Source of the DNA: Gnetum montanum
Lineage: Eukaryota > Streptophyta > Gnetopsida > Gnetales > Gnetaceae
NCBI GenBank assembly: GCA_015680685.1
Contig: MNCI01014381.1
Location: 7,884-71,883 of the forward strand
Direction of reading: 5' to 3'
DNA: 64,000 bases
The position numbers were made by a program, and so were the translations under genes. Shown piece after piece: positions 1 to 12,629 of this stretch. Position 1 is the first letter of the stretch. The number at the start of each line of letters is the position of its first letter. The notes under the pieces were generated by a model that worked only from the letters and a program-made list of their open reading frames with translations, was not told the origin of the DNA and made no database searches.

Positions 1-636
1 ACCATAGAAATTGAACCCATAACTCACCAAATTTGAAAACTTATGGCTAGAGCAATACCTTATTTTCTATTCCTTTTCTTCATTTACGTATGACATTATT
101 TATTCATCTTTATTGCTCACATGTGGACGATGGCCTGGCAGGCCGGAAGAAAACACGCTAACCACTATACTTCGTATTGTAGGCAAATTTGACCCATGCC
201 ATGATCACAGGAGTAGGCCATGTGGAATAACGGTGTTCAAAATCCACAGCACGCATCTACACTATTCCAATACGGGGCATCGTCGCAATCACCGAGAAAG
301 GGAGAGGGAGAGCGGCATTCGCTGCAACGAGAAATGAGAGCAATAATCCCACATGGACTGGGAAAATAATATTCAGAACAATAAATATTTACTCGCACCA
401 TCATATTGCAGGCCAGCATTATGTGATAAAACCACATATCAGAAACCCCTGTCATCTAGTGTTGGCCTTTAGCATAAACATTTTATTGGATATAAATGTT
501 AAGTTCAAGAGATGAATAATAAAATTAATTTAATTTAAGTTGATTACATTTGATTATATATAAATGGTGTTGGAACCTTAAATAATCATAATATAAATAC
601 ATCTCAACATATACATTGTCCACCACTCTCAAACTT

Positions 637-826
637 ATGACTTATAACATTCTTAGAGTAAAACCTCATTATTAACTCAACCACACTTATGGTTAGGCTA
701 CGCGACTCATGAGTTCCCAACATTTAAACACATGACTTATAACATTCTTAGAGTAAAACCTCATTATTAACTCAACCACACTTATGGTTAGGCTACGCGA
801 CTCATGAGTTCCCAACATTTAAACAC
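637..826. repeat. 95-bp exact tandem duplication
   Basis: Copies at 637-731 and 732-826 appear identical base for base, both starting ATGACTTATAACATTC and ending AACATTTAAACAC. The absence of visible divergence, against a background of old decayed repeats, suggests a recent duplication or an assembly artefact. The word context (reverse-oriented 'CTTAGAGTAAAACC') resembles the tRNA-related SINE fragments near 50.7 kb, but that link is weak. Confidence 0.9.
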
Positions 827-894
827 ATCATTCTTGGCACTGCTAAATCCAATTTCCAAACCCATGTTGGTTATTCCCTGGGTCCCCGACTTCA

Positions 895-934
895 ACGCTT
901 ATTATTTAGTGTTGACGCTTATTATTTAGTGTTG
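895..934. repeat. 20-bp exact tandem duplication
   Basis: The word ACGCTTATTATTTAGTGTTG occurs twice in direct succession (895-914 and 915-934). This is a small replication-slippage type duplication with no coding context. Confidence 0.9.
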
Positions 935-3019
935 ATGACCTAATGAATAAAATGATCACTTCACGTGTTTGTGGCCATTGGCGCCACCCATGATCAGATC
1001 TTGAATAATGATCTCTAGCATATGGACTTTGAAACCTATTTGCGTTTTTCTCGTTGGTGGAATTCTTGGGGTGAAAACCCTATGGGCCATTACATGATGT
1101 AATGGATGAAGGAAATGCAAATATACATTTAATATCAATGTGTAGAGCTTAAAAATCATGGAAAAAGAAACCAAGCCACAAGCTTATGAGGCTTTTTCAC
1201 CTTTTAAAAAAATTTTAAGGTGTTTTCTGTGTTTTTGTTTTTGTAAATTTTAGCTATACTCTTTAACAATGTAGTGGAGATTTTAAATGTAATTCTAAAA
1301 TTTAAATAAATGAATTCATAATTTATTATTGTAAAATTTTAAAATATCCTTTTGAACATGATTCAATGGTTAAAAAAATAGATAAAAAACATGTAATAGA
1401 TTTTGTTCTTTAAGGCTTAGGTACTATTTTGGATTACACAATAGAGGATGATAACATAATAAACTTTTTAAGGGAAAAGAGAATTGGAATATATGTAACA
1501 CCCTACCTATCCAACCTAAGCTTAGCTTAGGAATAGGTGGAGTACTAGCAAACCAATGATAATTACAACATATCACATACAAGTAGATTGAGTAAACATA
1601 GCAACAAGTTGTAACTCCCTCCATAAAAATCTCAACAAGAAGCTAATAGTACATGATCTACATAAGCCTACTAACTAGCATATATATAAAAACATCATCC
1701 AAAAGATTGCCTTGTACATGGAATGCTAACCATCCAAGCCATACATATGTCTAGCCCAAAATACAACATATGAATTAATATGTTCAACACATATCATGTC
1801 CCTAGGTACATCATATAAAAACCATACAAGCAATCCATAGCCGATGGGCTATCCATACTAACACCTATAGTAAAAACATCCATCTCTCTCGTAAAAACAT
1901 GTAATAACATTGACAAGAATATAGAACCAAGGCCTTCATCACCTCCCTTAGGTTTGGCTTCTAGCTCCATCACTTGCATACAAAAGGGGTCAATATAAGA
2001 CTAAGGGGGAGCCTTTACACATCCTCTGTGGATGGGAAGTATGATGTTATACTAGAGAAGAGGTGTAGGTAGGTTGAGCAACTTGCAATAGGGTAAGTAC
2101 ATCTTGAGTCATAAAGTTCCAACACCCTCCCATAAAAAGCATACAATCATATCACATCACATCACACAATGATAACTACATCCATGCTATCATCCATAAT
2201 AACAAACTCATGGCATCATGAATTTGACATATGGCTATTTGAACAACTGTCCAATATCATACATAGCTCAACATAAGAGCTCACTATGCATAACTGGGAC
2301 TTTATCTCATAACCAAAGTGCATAACCAATACCATAGACACAATCATAGGCCACTAGCAACCAATGCTCCAAGGGATCACCAGACTACAATGCATAACAT
2401 AACAAACACATAACACATCTTCCTAAAAGCTAGTGCTTAAATGAATTACATCCATAATGTAAAGCATAACAATTATGCAAACACAATACATTTCTTAGGA
2501 ACTAGTGCCCCAAGGGATTAAGATCCATTAGCATGCATAGAACACATAGCCTCTATGGCAGCCAATACATTCCCACTTAGTATATAGCATGATATCATTG
2601 ATATGAGTATTTATAATACAATTAGTACTCCCAAGAATTCTACTCATTTTCCTTTACATTTAGCACTACCAGTGCTATTGTCTACTGCCTCATCTATAGC
2701 CCTAGGCTGCCAACCTCTTGGTTGGTAGATCCATGCACATTCATATGCCCTAAGATCTCGTACAAGCTATAGGTCCTTCATATACTCTCCTGCTCTTAAT
2801 ATAAAGATCAAGGCAAGAGCCTCACTAATGTATCACAGTAGGGGTTAATCCAACTCTTTTAGCATCTGCACCCTTATGTGGACTTCACTATCATGCATGC
2901 ACATGACATCAGCTTGTGAGGATAATGCATCACAAATATAACACATCCCAAGTGACTAATAATTGATCTCAACAAAGCATATCTTCAACCATTTGCTCAT
3001 ATATATAATACTCCGTTAA

Positions 3020-3470
3020 ACATATGCATACGGAGTAAGATTAATCTGAAGTAAATTTTAAGAACCAATCACAGAGGTTCACTTACAGAAGCACAGTAAG
3101 TTCGCAGCCAATCACGGCTGGTACGGGTTCACACATACATAAGTGCATTAAATTTGCAATGGGTACATTTTGGGATGAATATTTATATTTTGCAATAAAA
3201 ATATTAAGTAATAGAAAAATCTAACACAACTCCCATACATTTTTACCTAATATACAAATGCAAAAATACATTAGGTCTAAGATTTGTAAAATTTCGGAAT
3301 AGCTGCCATCTTTTTCTTTTAACAAATATATTTTAACTTTTTAAATTCACGTTTCCAGCTATGAACCCAAACCCATCTTTTTTGGCATTACACAAATCAG
3401 AATGCATTCAGAATTGGGAATTCTCAATTCCACGTTTCCAAAGAATCAGATTCTTTTGATGCATAGCATA
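3020..3470. repeat. Short member of an unclassified repeat pair
   Basis: The left part (about 3083-3171) shares words with 5190-5226 (ACAGAAGCACA and GCATTAAATTTGCAATGGG, against ACATTAAATTCGCAATGGG). The right end (about 3420-3470) matches 6408-6455 (AATCAGATTCTTTTGATGCATA against AATCGGATTCTTTTGATGCATA). The two loci therefore share both ends with interiors of different length (about 0.35 kb here, about 1.25 kb there), as expected for a deletion derivative and a longer copy of one transposable element. No terminal inverted repeat could be fixed by eye. Confidence 0.4.
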
Positions 3471-3490
3471 CAGATCGTGGTATTCCCAAA

Positions 3491-3590
3491 CTTGCTTTAA
3501 TTGAGTGCACAACATACTTTGGACTTAATACACACATTAACTTGCTTTAATTGAGTGCACAACATACTTGGGACTTAATACACACATTAC
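3491..3590. repeat. 50-bp tandem duplication
   Basis: Two head-to-tail copies (3491-3540 and 3541-3590) both begin CTTGCTTTAATTGAGTGCAC; the only differences seen are one T/G change (3520 against 3570) and the last base. Non-coding; probably recent slippage. Confidence 0.88.
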
Positions 3591-5150
3591 CCAATATCTA
3601 TTGCCTGTGACTTGGATCGCGACTAATGCCTCGATCATGTCCTTTTCCTTTTCTTAGGCTGCGATCTCTACATGGGTTTAACTGCCTTCTGTTCCTGACC
3701 GTGACTTGGCCGCGAAGCCATTACAGCTCGCGCTGATGTCAAAATAATGCAGAAAAATGCATAGAATAAATCATGACCTCAGCGTCATCCTTTCCCCATT
3801 CCAAAAAAATGCAAAGCGATCTTATCGTAACTCGCAACCCAGCATGAATCCTAGCATAACCAACTTCCAACTAGGTCGTGACCTGTCCTGAATTTGCGGC
3901 AGCAATGATGAAACAGGAAAAGAACGCAAACAACTAAACATCATGCAACAACAGTTTCCATTCCTTTATGAACACACCGTCCTCCATAAACCTTACTCCA
4001 CAAGCCTAAGTGCCCAACAATGAAATCTTTGTTGTCCCTAAAGTTTCTCATTCAATTTCAAATTCCAAAATTCCCACTTGTCACAGCATGACATGACATC
4101 CATAATTATCAGAAACATAATACAAATGCGTGGAATCTCTACATCAGAGAAACTCAGGAGCATAATTTGGCACCTATCCATCCCATCAAACAGCCCACGA
4201 TCATGCACATAAATCCAATATATAAAGCAAGAGATAGGTAAAAACATTTACATGAAACTTGAGAATTGCCGAGCCCCACATACTAGAACCCAAGATACAA
4301 AAATGTTTCTAATAAAATCCTAAATTTTCTACAACCTAAATCAAGCTCCCAAATAATAATATGTCCTACACCAACTTCCCAGTGTCTTAAAAATCATGGG
4401 AAATGACTTATAATTCAAGAAGAATGAAGAAGTAGAAGAAACCAAAAAATCAGGATGCCCAAACATGATTGGAAAGGGAAGAAATAAAAAATAATATATG
4501 CTTTATTTTATGAACATAGAACAAATTACTCTATTATGGTTTTTCTTTGTTAGGATTTCTCTCTATTTCCACACTTCAACTAATGCTAAAGTACTCATCC
4601 TTCATAACTCACTCATAGGACACCCACTCAAAATATTGATCACTCATTTAAGTATCATAACTCATATACCTTGTGACCATAAAACCATATAGGCATCATA
4701 GTGCAAATTGATTAGCAATACAACTTAAACATGGATAACATGCTAAGCATGGTATCATCATAGTATGATTGATCAAGCAACACTAATTTGTAATCACATA
4801 ACACAACCTACTAAACATCACTAATATCATAATCACAAATGTGTTATAATGACGTAGAGTTTGAGATCATACTTGCCTAATGGTTAGTCTTCCTCTATAA
4901 CCTGTACTTTTTACTAGCCACATACAACATACTACACACCCAACAAGAATAGTGTGCATATTTATGGGGGATGTCGGACCCCAAAAAGAAGTTCTATTGA
5001 TATTAACAGTGTATATTTATGATAAATCATAATCATATATATATAATATCTTGGATCTCAAAAAATATATCAATAAGATAATATAACTAACTATGAGTCG
5101 TCGTGCTTACCAATTGAAGCTAACCCTATGTGCCGGAGATTTGCGATTCG
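3591..5150. other. Non-coding interval
   Basis: No recognisable gene. Frames on both strands are short and lack family motifs. The stretch 4500-4950 resembles LTR-like DNA in composition. A slightly GC-richer patch at 3590-3910 with several CpG-containing words has no coding signal that I can identify. Confidence 0.35.
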
Positions 5151-5159
5151 GATAAATTT

Positions 5160-6460
5160 TGACGAACTGTTCGCGTTGGATTCCGGAGTGCGTACAGAAG
5201 CACATTAAATTCGCAATGGGTACATATTTCATAATTTCCAATAAACTTTTATCTGGATTTTTTCATATACATTGAAATGGTGGCCTTGCCTATTGTTCTT
5301 GCCTTTTTCATTCTTGCGATGTCTGCATTTTGCATTAAAATCTTACGTATCTTCTCCTGTTCTGAATCATACCAAAAATCTCATTTTATTGTTAAGTGGC
5401 AAGCAAGCAATCAAGATTCATGGCATCGGCATGAGACGGACAACAGAAAAAAGGGGGTACGAATAAATAAACAAACACACGGAAATCACGAAAGAGGTAC
5501 TATGGTAACTGAAGGCCGAAGGGCAAGTATGGGTCATACGGAAATCAAGTTTTGGACGGGGCGTGCGAGGAAAACATTGCATTTGCATGGATTCGCGTGC
5601 CTTTGGGAGCGTCAAAGGTTCCGCCATGACTCACACATTCACGCGTGTTTATTGTTCATTGCTGGTTTTTGCTCTTTTTCTCTAAGAAAAAACAAAACAG
5701 GGTCAGGGTCATCCTCATGGGTCATGAGTCATGAACATGATGACGGATCGATGCTTGTTCAACTATTTTAAAAATCAGTTTGCTTATAAAGCAACGAAGC
5801 CCACCAGCACATGGCCAACGGTCATATGCAAGCTCATGGCGCTCTGTTTTTACTTTTCCCTGTTTTTACTTTTCCCTTCATTATGATCAGTGTCGATTTT
5901 CCAGCATCTGAGAGGTTTGGGATCATTGTAGGTGAGGTGACTTACTGGGCTGTGCCTAGTTTAGTTAAGTTGTGTTTTCTTATAATGTGATCATCTTCGA
6001 GGTGGTCCTATGGCGCTACTCACATGTAATCGTTGAACAAAAGTATTAGCAGATCTGATCTGTTATAAATTTGGTTGAGGCTTAAGGCTTAATTTCATTT
6101 TTTGAAATATTGGATTGAATTACAAAAGGGTTTTATTTTATTGTTGTCATTTTGGTTGTTGCAGAAATTATATGTTTGGCCAGATTATGGCTCCTGAGTA
6201 AGGAAATGGATTCAATGCCCTCCATACCTTTGCAAATTTTCTTGGTTCAATTTAATTTAATGGTGATATTGCAATCTTCTGTGCAATTTTTAAGCATTAA
6301 CAATATTTTGGATTTACATTGTACTTGTTCTATATTTTACAATGTATTTTTATGATTATGAGATTTAATTTTCAAAAAAAATTAATATATTTAAATTTTC
6401 TCACAAATCCTTGATTCCTCGCTTCCACGAATCGGATTCTTTTGATGCATAAAGCTAAGC
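5160..6460 (+). repeat. Longer member of the unclassified repeat pair, with an open frame of 164 codons
   Basis: This segment shares its two ends with 3020-3470. Inside it an open frame at 5277-5771 (plus) would encode 164 residues with a hydrophobic N-terminus (about residues 1-25, signal-anchor-like) and a hydrophilic Arg/His/Ser-rich remainder. I recognise no domain, and codon use shows no obvious coding bias. The frame may be chance in a relatively GC-rich stretch (5380-5760). The 3' part (6070-6400) is AT-rich. Confidence 0.3.
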
Positions 6461-6756
6461 ACAGTTACACAACATAGCACAATATTGTGGGTCCAATGGT
6501 GAGTGGTTATAATATATATGAACTTGTGGTTTATTCATTATCAAATTAAAAAATAGAAGCACTCGATTATAGAGAAAAATGAAATACCTACTTAAAATAC
6601 AAGAGAGATGATAAAGATGATGTATAGCTAGAGTGTTACATATGTATATAGTTATTTTTATCCCTTAACAAAGGAAGAAAATAAGTAAAGATTGCATGCA
6701 ACAAAGAAATTTGGAATATTCAAATTGTGATATTAATAAATCTTAGGTTCTTCCAT

Positions 6757-6898
6757 TGTGATTATGACGTATTATTCCAAATTTATGCATCAATTTGTAA
6801 TTTAAGTTTAAAATGGAATGTGACTTTTAATGCATGTAACAAGATTTAAGGTAAAAAAGAAAGAAAAAAAAACTTTATTAATATTTTTGGAGGATCCA
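6757..6898. repeat. Repeat shared with 15771-15912
   Basis: The sequence from TGTGATTATGACGTATTATT through CATCAATTTGTAA, an A-rich tract and ACTTTATTAATATTTTTGGAG aligns with 15771-15912 (TGTGATGTATCATTC, CATCAATTTGTAAC, ACTTTATTAATAATTTTGGAG). At 15757-15768, just left of the second copy, ACTCTAATACCA resembles the reverse complement of an initiator-Met tRNA primer site. Both copies may therefore be starts of LTRs of one minus-strand element, this copy being cut at 6899 where element I begins. Confidence 0.45.
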
Positions 6899-9060
6899 TG
6901 TAACATCCTTCTTCTTGGCCTTAATTTAGAAAGCATTACATTGGGTATAGAATCTGTAATAAATGGTTGGTAATGGTAAGAAATAATTGGGACTAAAATG
7001 AACTAATGCAATGATGAGGAAGCAAAAGGAAAATGTGGTGATACCATGACTAAAAGAAAAGAAAGGACATTATTAGTAGAAGATTATACAATAAACTAGT
7101 TGATGCAATATAATAACAACTAAAACTACAAATAACTAAAATTGACAATAGAGAATATGAGTCTAAAAATAATGAATAGCCATAAATATCTAGCAATATC
7201 AATATGTTCAGCAATATATAAAAATATCCATGATCTAAATACATAATGCATGATAAGAAAATAAACTAGTACATGAATAGCATGCAAAAGAGATAATAGT
7301 CTAAAACTATAAAGTAAACATGCATACTATCTAAAATCACTAGCAAATATCAAGAGATATTCTTGCTCCAACTAGCCTTGATGACCTAAAAATAAAAGGA
7401 GTTAGTATAAATTAAGTGAAAAATCTTGGCATCTCCTCTAGTTCATTTGAGGGCAAGTTTCATGGTAGCTAGGTAAAGGCATGTTGGCTTGCAACACATG
7501 TCATTAGAGCATAAACATACTAGACATTATGGATCACACATTATGCATAGATCTAAGCATTAGACAAATATTTAACTAAACCAGATTATCTACTCTAATC
7601 CATCAGCTTACAAATAAGGAGACTAGCATGCATAGCACTAAATTTCAAATGTATGAATTATTGTCATGAGCATTTTGAATTTTTAAACAAACCAAATGCC
7701 AAACTATCATGTGCATGGATTTATTTATTAGTCTCAAACCAAACTATCAATGCTAAAGGTACTATTAAGGACTCACCTCTAATATTCTAGAGGCATCAAA
7801 CAAAGGACCAATGAGCTATGGATTGGGCATACAATGAGAGCCACACTGATGCATCATAGTGATGGTCAAATACCAAACATCTCTAAGGAGTCCATCTTCA
7901 ACCAATCACAAAACTTAGTGCTACCTCCTAATGAACAACAAATATTTGAGCATCCAAACATGTACAAACCAACTGTTGATAGTGGAATGGCACAACAACA
8001 AGCCATCAAGTCCAAACAATTGAAAACTCTAATATGAACCAAGAATCAACTTCAATGTTAAATTAAACAAATCAATAAGTACCAAACCAATCCGATGATG
8101 TTAAATGACATCCAAAAGAGGTCAAAACATGTCAAATTAACCTCTAACTACAAGATAGTCCAAAAAGGAAAAATTCAAGAGATCATGACTTAACCACAAC
8201 TCATGGTGGCTAACCACGACTTGTGGGTTTATAGAAAAACTACTAGTAGAAACTAGCAAAATTAACTCAACCGCAACCTAACCACGAACTATGGTGGGTG
8301 ACCATGTTTAGACCATGATCCATGGTTAACTAGAAACCACTCAAGAGTCTCAAAATGAACAAAATAAAAAGGAAGACTTGATCATGACTCATGATGGATG
8401 ACTACAACTTGTGAAATTGTAGGTTTTTTGCAAAAAGTAGAGACCAAAATTGTAAGGGAAGATAAAAGGGTTGACCATGATCCTACCATAACTCATGGTG
8501 GGAGACTACAACTTGACCATGACTTGTGGTTAGTGTCAATAGCAACACCATGACTTGTGGTTGACTCATCATTCTAGTGCAAAACACAAGACTAAAGAAA
8601 ATAATTCAAAATAATTTCCAAACATTTAGAAATTAATAGGGAATAACATTGAGATAATAGAGATGACATTGGAAAACATTAACAAACCATCAACTCTAGC
8701 AGAAAAACACTCAATTAAATCAAATACACAACAAGGATTCCAAACCCAGGGAAATCATAAAAAACTCCTAAATTAGTGGTAAATTGAAATTTAGCAAAAC
8801 AATCAAGACCCAATTAGATCTGAAGTAAGATAAATATAATAGCATAGAAGTATAATATTAATACACAAGACCAAGCCCAAAATAGTTCTTGCATCAAATT
8901 CTTATGAAACCTAAAATTCCAAAAAATCAACAAAATAGTAAATTTCAATGTTACGAAGCTTGTAAACAAAGTATAAAAATTAGACAAATCTAATCATTCA
9001 AAATGTAACCTAGCACAACCATAATTTCATGAAAATATACAAAATACAACCTTCTTAATA
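6899..9060 (-). repeat. Element I 3' LTR (left copy; inner end approximate)
   Basis: Positions 6899-7557 align with 13229-13879 along their whole length (shared words include AAAATATCCATGAT, AGATGATGCAATATAATAAC-type strings and TTGCAACACATGTCA). The LTR must extend further, because the pol tail ends only at about 9240. The inner boundary, estimated near 9060, is uncertain and I saw no clear polypurine tract. The part 8150-8590 is an array of near-palindromic words (see separate entry). Confidence 0.65.
8150..8590. repeat. Array of degenerate CATGACTCATGG / ACCACGACTTGTGG words
   Basis: At least eight partly self-complementary words of the type ACCATGACTTGTGG, CTCATGGTGG and ACCACGAACTATGG occur in about 440 bp, within the presumed LTR of element I. 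The same kind of word appears at 19020-19035 (CACCATGACTCATGGTG) and, more diverged, in the element II LTRs. Such arrays in U3 regions often act as enhancer or structural repeats; that role here is inferred. Confidence 0.55.
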
Positions 9061-9239
9061 ATGCATAAAACCTAAAAATAGAAATAATCATGAGAAAATG
9101 CTAAGATAGCTCACTCGGAAAATAAGAAGCATAAGTTTGAACCACAGGATTAGATGATTGCTGGTAGACTCATGTAAAATAGGATTATACAAGAGCAATA
9201 CAAGCATTGTTTCACTAGGTGAAGCAATTGAGTCTTGCA

Positions 9240-9692
9240 CACTAGATGCTAAGAGTCTAATAATCAAAAGTTTCATTGGATGAAGCTCCCAAGTTGATTC
9301 TTGAGAATCACAATGGCTCCACAAGACTTTCATCATCAAAACAACTTTGTTGCATAAGTACCACTTCGTCCGATCCATGGTCCTAATGGGCCACACCACA
9401 TACAAAGCGTTAATTTGATGCTATACTTTGATCCAATTAACAAAATTGTTCTCATTAGGAACATACTTCTAAAGCATGAATACATGAAAGATGTTATGCA
9501 TGCTTGAAAGTTGTAATGTAAACTTACATGATACGCCACTTGTCTTATGCATTGAAGCATGTCAAACAGTCTGCTGTAATGAGATGCAAGCTTTCCTTTC
9601 CATCCAGAATGCATTAAGTCCTTCAATAAAGAGACACGAATGAACATATGATCATCAATTATGAACTTGGAAGACTGCCTCTTATGATTCAC
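9240..9692 (-). pseudogene. Element I integrase C-terminus and chromodomain-like tail
   Basis: The open frame 9692-9336 (minus) contains a GPY/F-type integrase C-terminal pattern: 'DDHMFIRVSLLKD', then 'GWKGKLASHY', then 'CIRQVAYHVSL', matching the usual 'GDxVFLRVSPxKG... GKLSPRYIGPF... VAYxLxLP' order. A second frame (9405-9240) continues with 'KVLWSHCDSQESTWE', matching the chromodomain pattern 'KVLWxxxxxEEATWE' of chromovirus pol ends. The split over two frames shows at least one frameshift. In chromoviruses this tail steers integration to particular chromatin. Confidence 0.8.
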
Positions 9693-9959
9693 ATAACTAG
9701 GCTAACTATCTTGAGCTACTTTGAACCACTTGCAAATATTCTTAATATGAAATTTCATGCATAAAACTATATTTGAACTAATCCAGTGTCTATCCTTGAT
9801 TGCATCCTAACACAAAGGAGTCCTACAAGATCTATTGTACAAAATCTCTTACAGTGTTGCTTCTAAACTTGCTTGGTAGCTATTGTTGTAGGTAAATTCA
9901 GCCAATAGTAATAAACTATCCTAACTATTCAAAAACTATAAGGCACAAGACTAAAGCAT

Positions 9960-10570
9960 GTCCTCCAAAACATGGTTAAATCTCTCAACTTTCCCATTTG
10001 TCTATGGATGGTACACTAAACTCAAATTCAACATAGTATCCAAGCTATCCCTGAATGCTTGCCAAAATTGAGAGGTAAATCTGGCATCATGACTAGACAC
10101 AATTTTAATAGGAATGTTTTTCAATTATATAATTGCAAAGACAAGTAACTATGTGACATTCTCTACATTGACTATCATATTTGTAGTAAGAAAATGAGCT
10201 CACTTGGTTGATAAGTCAACAATAACAAAGATGGCATCCTTTCCACCCCTAGTACAAAATAAACTAATAATGAAAGCTATACTGATTACTTCCCACTTCT
10301 ACTACAAAATAGTTTGAGGGTATAAGTAGTCATGTAGTCATTAGTGCTCAAGCTTAATCTATTGGTAACTTAAGCACTTCACTCCAAAATTTCCAACCAA
10401 CTTTTTCATGCCTAGTTACTAGTACCACCACTTCAGCATTTAATACAGCTTTTCGCTACAAGGATGCATGTGAAACTTACTAAGATAAGCTTCCTCCAAT
10501 AGAATGTGTTACAAGGAATTAGACACAACATCCAATCCTTATAAAAAAGTAATATCATCTAACACAAATG
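9960..10570 (-). pseudogene. Element I integrase, zinc-binding and core domains
   Basis: Minus-strand translation shows a degenerate H2C2 zinc-binding segment at about 10550-10370 ('HMHPCSEKLY', 'KWWY', 'KCLSYQ', against the usual 'HPGSxKMYxDLKxxYWW... CxxCQ'). At 10260-10200 'GGKDAIFVIVDLSTK' matches 'GxDAIFVVVDRFSK'. At 10140-9960 'IPIKIVSSHDARFTSQFWQ' and 'KVERFNHVLED' match the second catalytic Asp region and the 'GQTERxNQ' Glu motif. Stops occur throughout. The domain would have catalysed strand transfer of the cDNA. Confidence 0.85.
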
Positions 10571-10599
10571 ATGAACCACTAGACTAACCAAGCTACTTG

Positions 10600-11646
10600 C
10601 AACAAGGATCTTATTGTTACTTTACATGAATCTCATCTAGCACATCTAATTGAATCGCCAAGTTGTAAACCTTATTGGTCACATGATTCAAGGCATTTGT
10701 AACAACACCACTTTTTCCTATTTAATACTAAATGGTAAAGTAAAAATTAGCTAATAATTCAATTCACCTCCTTTAACATAGATTCAATTTTGGTTGATTC
10801 ATTAGGTACTACAGCCCTTTATGATCAATTCAAATCATCAACTACTCACTAAACAAATAGTGGATTCAAAACTTCAAGGCAAATACCACTACTCTTAACT
10901 CAAAGTCATTCCTAAAATAATGCAACTCATGTGGATTTAATTACCTTGAAACATATGCTATTACTTATCCCTCTTGCATGAGAAACATTCATAACATTCA
11001 ACTAATGCCTAAGTTCAAACATTGTATAGTTTACTTAGTATAGGTGAGATTACAACAGGATTTATAATCAACCTACTCTTGAGCTTGTCAAAAGTAGCCT
11101 AACATTGTGGATGCCATGAGAACCTAACATCTTTCGACAATAGCCTCATGAGATATGAAGCAATGTGAGAAAACTTCTTAACAAACCTAACAAATATTCT
11201 ATAGTAACTTGCCAAACCAAGAAAATTATGAATCTCATTAACATCCTTAGGGATAGGCCAATTCCAAATAACTGATATCTTAGTGGGATCCATCACTATA
11301 CTAGCCTTCGAAACATGTTCTAAGAACTAAATCTCTTAATGTTAAAACAAATGCTTATAAGGTTGAGTGAACAACTGATGCTTCTTAATTATCTACAAAA
11401 CTATTTCAGATGCTACTCATGTAGATCCTTCAATGGTGAGTACATCAAAATGTCATTGATCAACATAATAATAAAATGGTCTAGGTAAGGTATCATCACA
11501 CTCTTCATGAGATGCATAAATACATCATGAGCATTAGTAAGTCTGAATGGAAAAACCATGAACTCATAATACCCATACTGAGCCTTGAAGATTATCTTGG
11601 GAACATAATCCTCCTTAATGCAAACTTGATGGTATCCAAACTTCAA
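10600..11646 (-). pseudogene. Element I reverse transcriptase and RNase H
   Basis: The frame 11646-11413 (minus) reads through the RT palm: 'KFGYHQVCIKEDYVPKIIF', 'YYEFMVFPFRLTNA' and 'MLINDILMYS', the last being the catalytic 'FIDDILIYS' box with the first Asp changed to Asn. The frame 11296-11099 is the connection region ('WPIPKDVNEIHNFLGLASYYR', with 'FSW' beyond). RNase H remnants follow to about 10600 ('DHKGL.YL' and 'NALNHVTN', matching 'DHKSLKYL' and 'ADALSR'). Several in-frame stops and the D-to-N change mean no activity. Confidence 0.9.
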
Positions 11647-12083
11647 ATCTCTTTGAGAACACCTAAGCTTCTCTCAATTGATTAAACAAATCATCTATGC
11701 AAACTAAAGAATACTTTTTCTTCATCATCACTTGATTGGACTATTGATAATCGATGTAACACCTCATGTTACCATCCTTCTTCTTAAAAGAGAAGAGAAT
11801 CATCTGAAGGAGATACACTTAGATGAATTAGATCCTTATCTAGTAGCTTCTAAAGTTGAATCTTTAGTACATCTAACTCAATAAATGACATCCTATGTGA
11901 AACTTTAGATATAGGTTCATCATGAGGGTTAAGAACAATCTCAAATTCAACATCATGTCATGGAGGGAAATCAAGCAACTCTAAATAGAAGACATTAAGG
12001 AACTCATAAACTATAAAAATTTGATTGATTCCTTGTGAAGAAGAAGTTTCACTAACACAAACTATGAAGTAGGAATGATCCTT

Positions 12084-12272
12084 CTATAATAAGTGATGAA
12101 ACGACCTTGGAAAACCAAGATCCAACTTAAACTTGCATGGCCTAGTATGCATGGTAACCTGAACACCTTCATTGGCTAACAAGGAAAGTGTCTTATGATA
12201 ATAATACAAGCTACCTGAATAGTGAGATAAAAAATCCATGCCCAAGATGATTTCATATTCTCTTAAACTCAT
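12084..12272 (-). pseudogene. Element I aspartic protease, C-terminal part
   Basis: This frame holds 'YEIILGMDFLSHYSG', the retropepsin C-terminal 'DVILGMDWLxxY' signature, in the correct place between gag and RT. The upstream D-T/S-G active site lies in decayed sequence and was not found. The protease would have processed the Gag-Pol polyprotein. Confidence 0.8.
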
Positions 12273-12629
12273 GATGTGAAGATTACTAAGCCAAGAAACA
12301 TTCTAAATCACCAAAGATATAGATCTATGGACTTAATCCACAATGAGCACACTATCACTAATAGTGTTAATGACAAACCCTTGAATAAGGAATCAACTCT
12401 CTAAACCCAAACATCTAACCACCTGTGGATCAATAAAAGAATGATTGACATAATGATCAAAGAGAATTAAAATTATAAAATCTAAAAACATACCTCGAGT
12501 CTACATCACAGTGTTGAGTTAAGCATCAATCAACTAATTAGTCAAAGCATAAACACATTCATGCATCCTAGCATCACTTTGATCTCTTGCTAATGTATTA
12601 TCATGTTGTGAACCATCATTGTCTAAATG

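Larger units (their letters stand above)
1..3010. other. Non-coding AT-rich region, probably decayed transposon DNA
   Basis: No reading frame here resembles a known protein; open frames are short (under about 75 codons) and lack motifs. From about 1495 a stretch starting TGTAACACCC resembles the start of plant Ty3/gypsy LTRs, and 2100-3000 is rich in repeated 'cataac/cacatc' words as in long plant LTRs, but no partner copy was found in this window, so an LTR call would be a guess. Two clear recent tandem duplications (637-826 and 895-934) are listed separately. Confidence 0.4.

Noticed and set aside
5277-5771. 164-codon plus-strand open frame as a real gene
   Set aside because: No recognised domain, no coding signature, and it lies inside a repeat whose short copy lacks it. 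Kept only as part of the repeat entry.
8150-8590. CRISPR array
   Set aside because: Repeat words are degenerate, irregularly spaced and inside a plant LTR; no uniform repeats or spacers.
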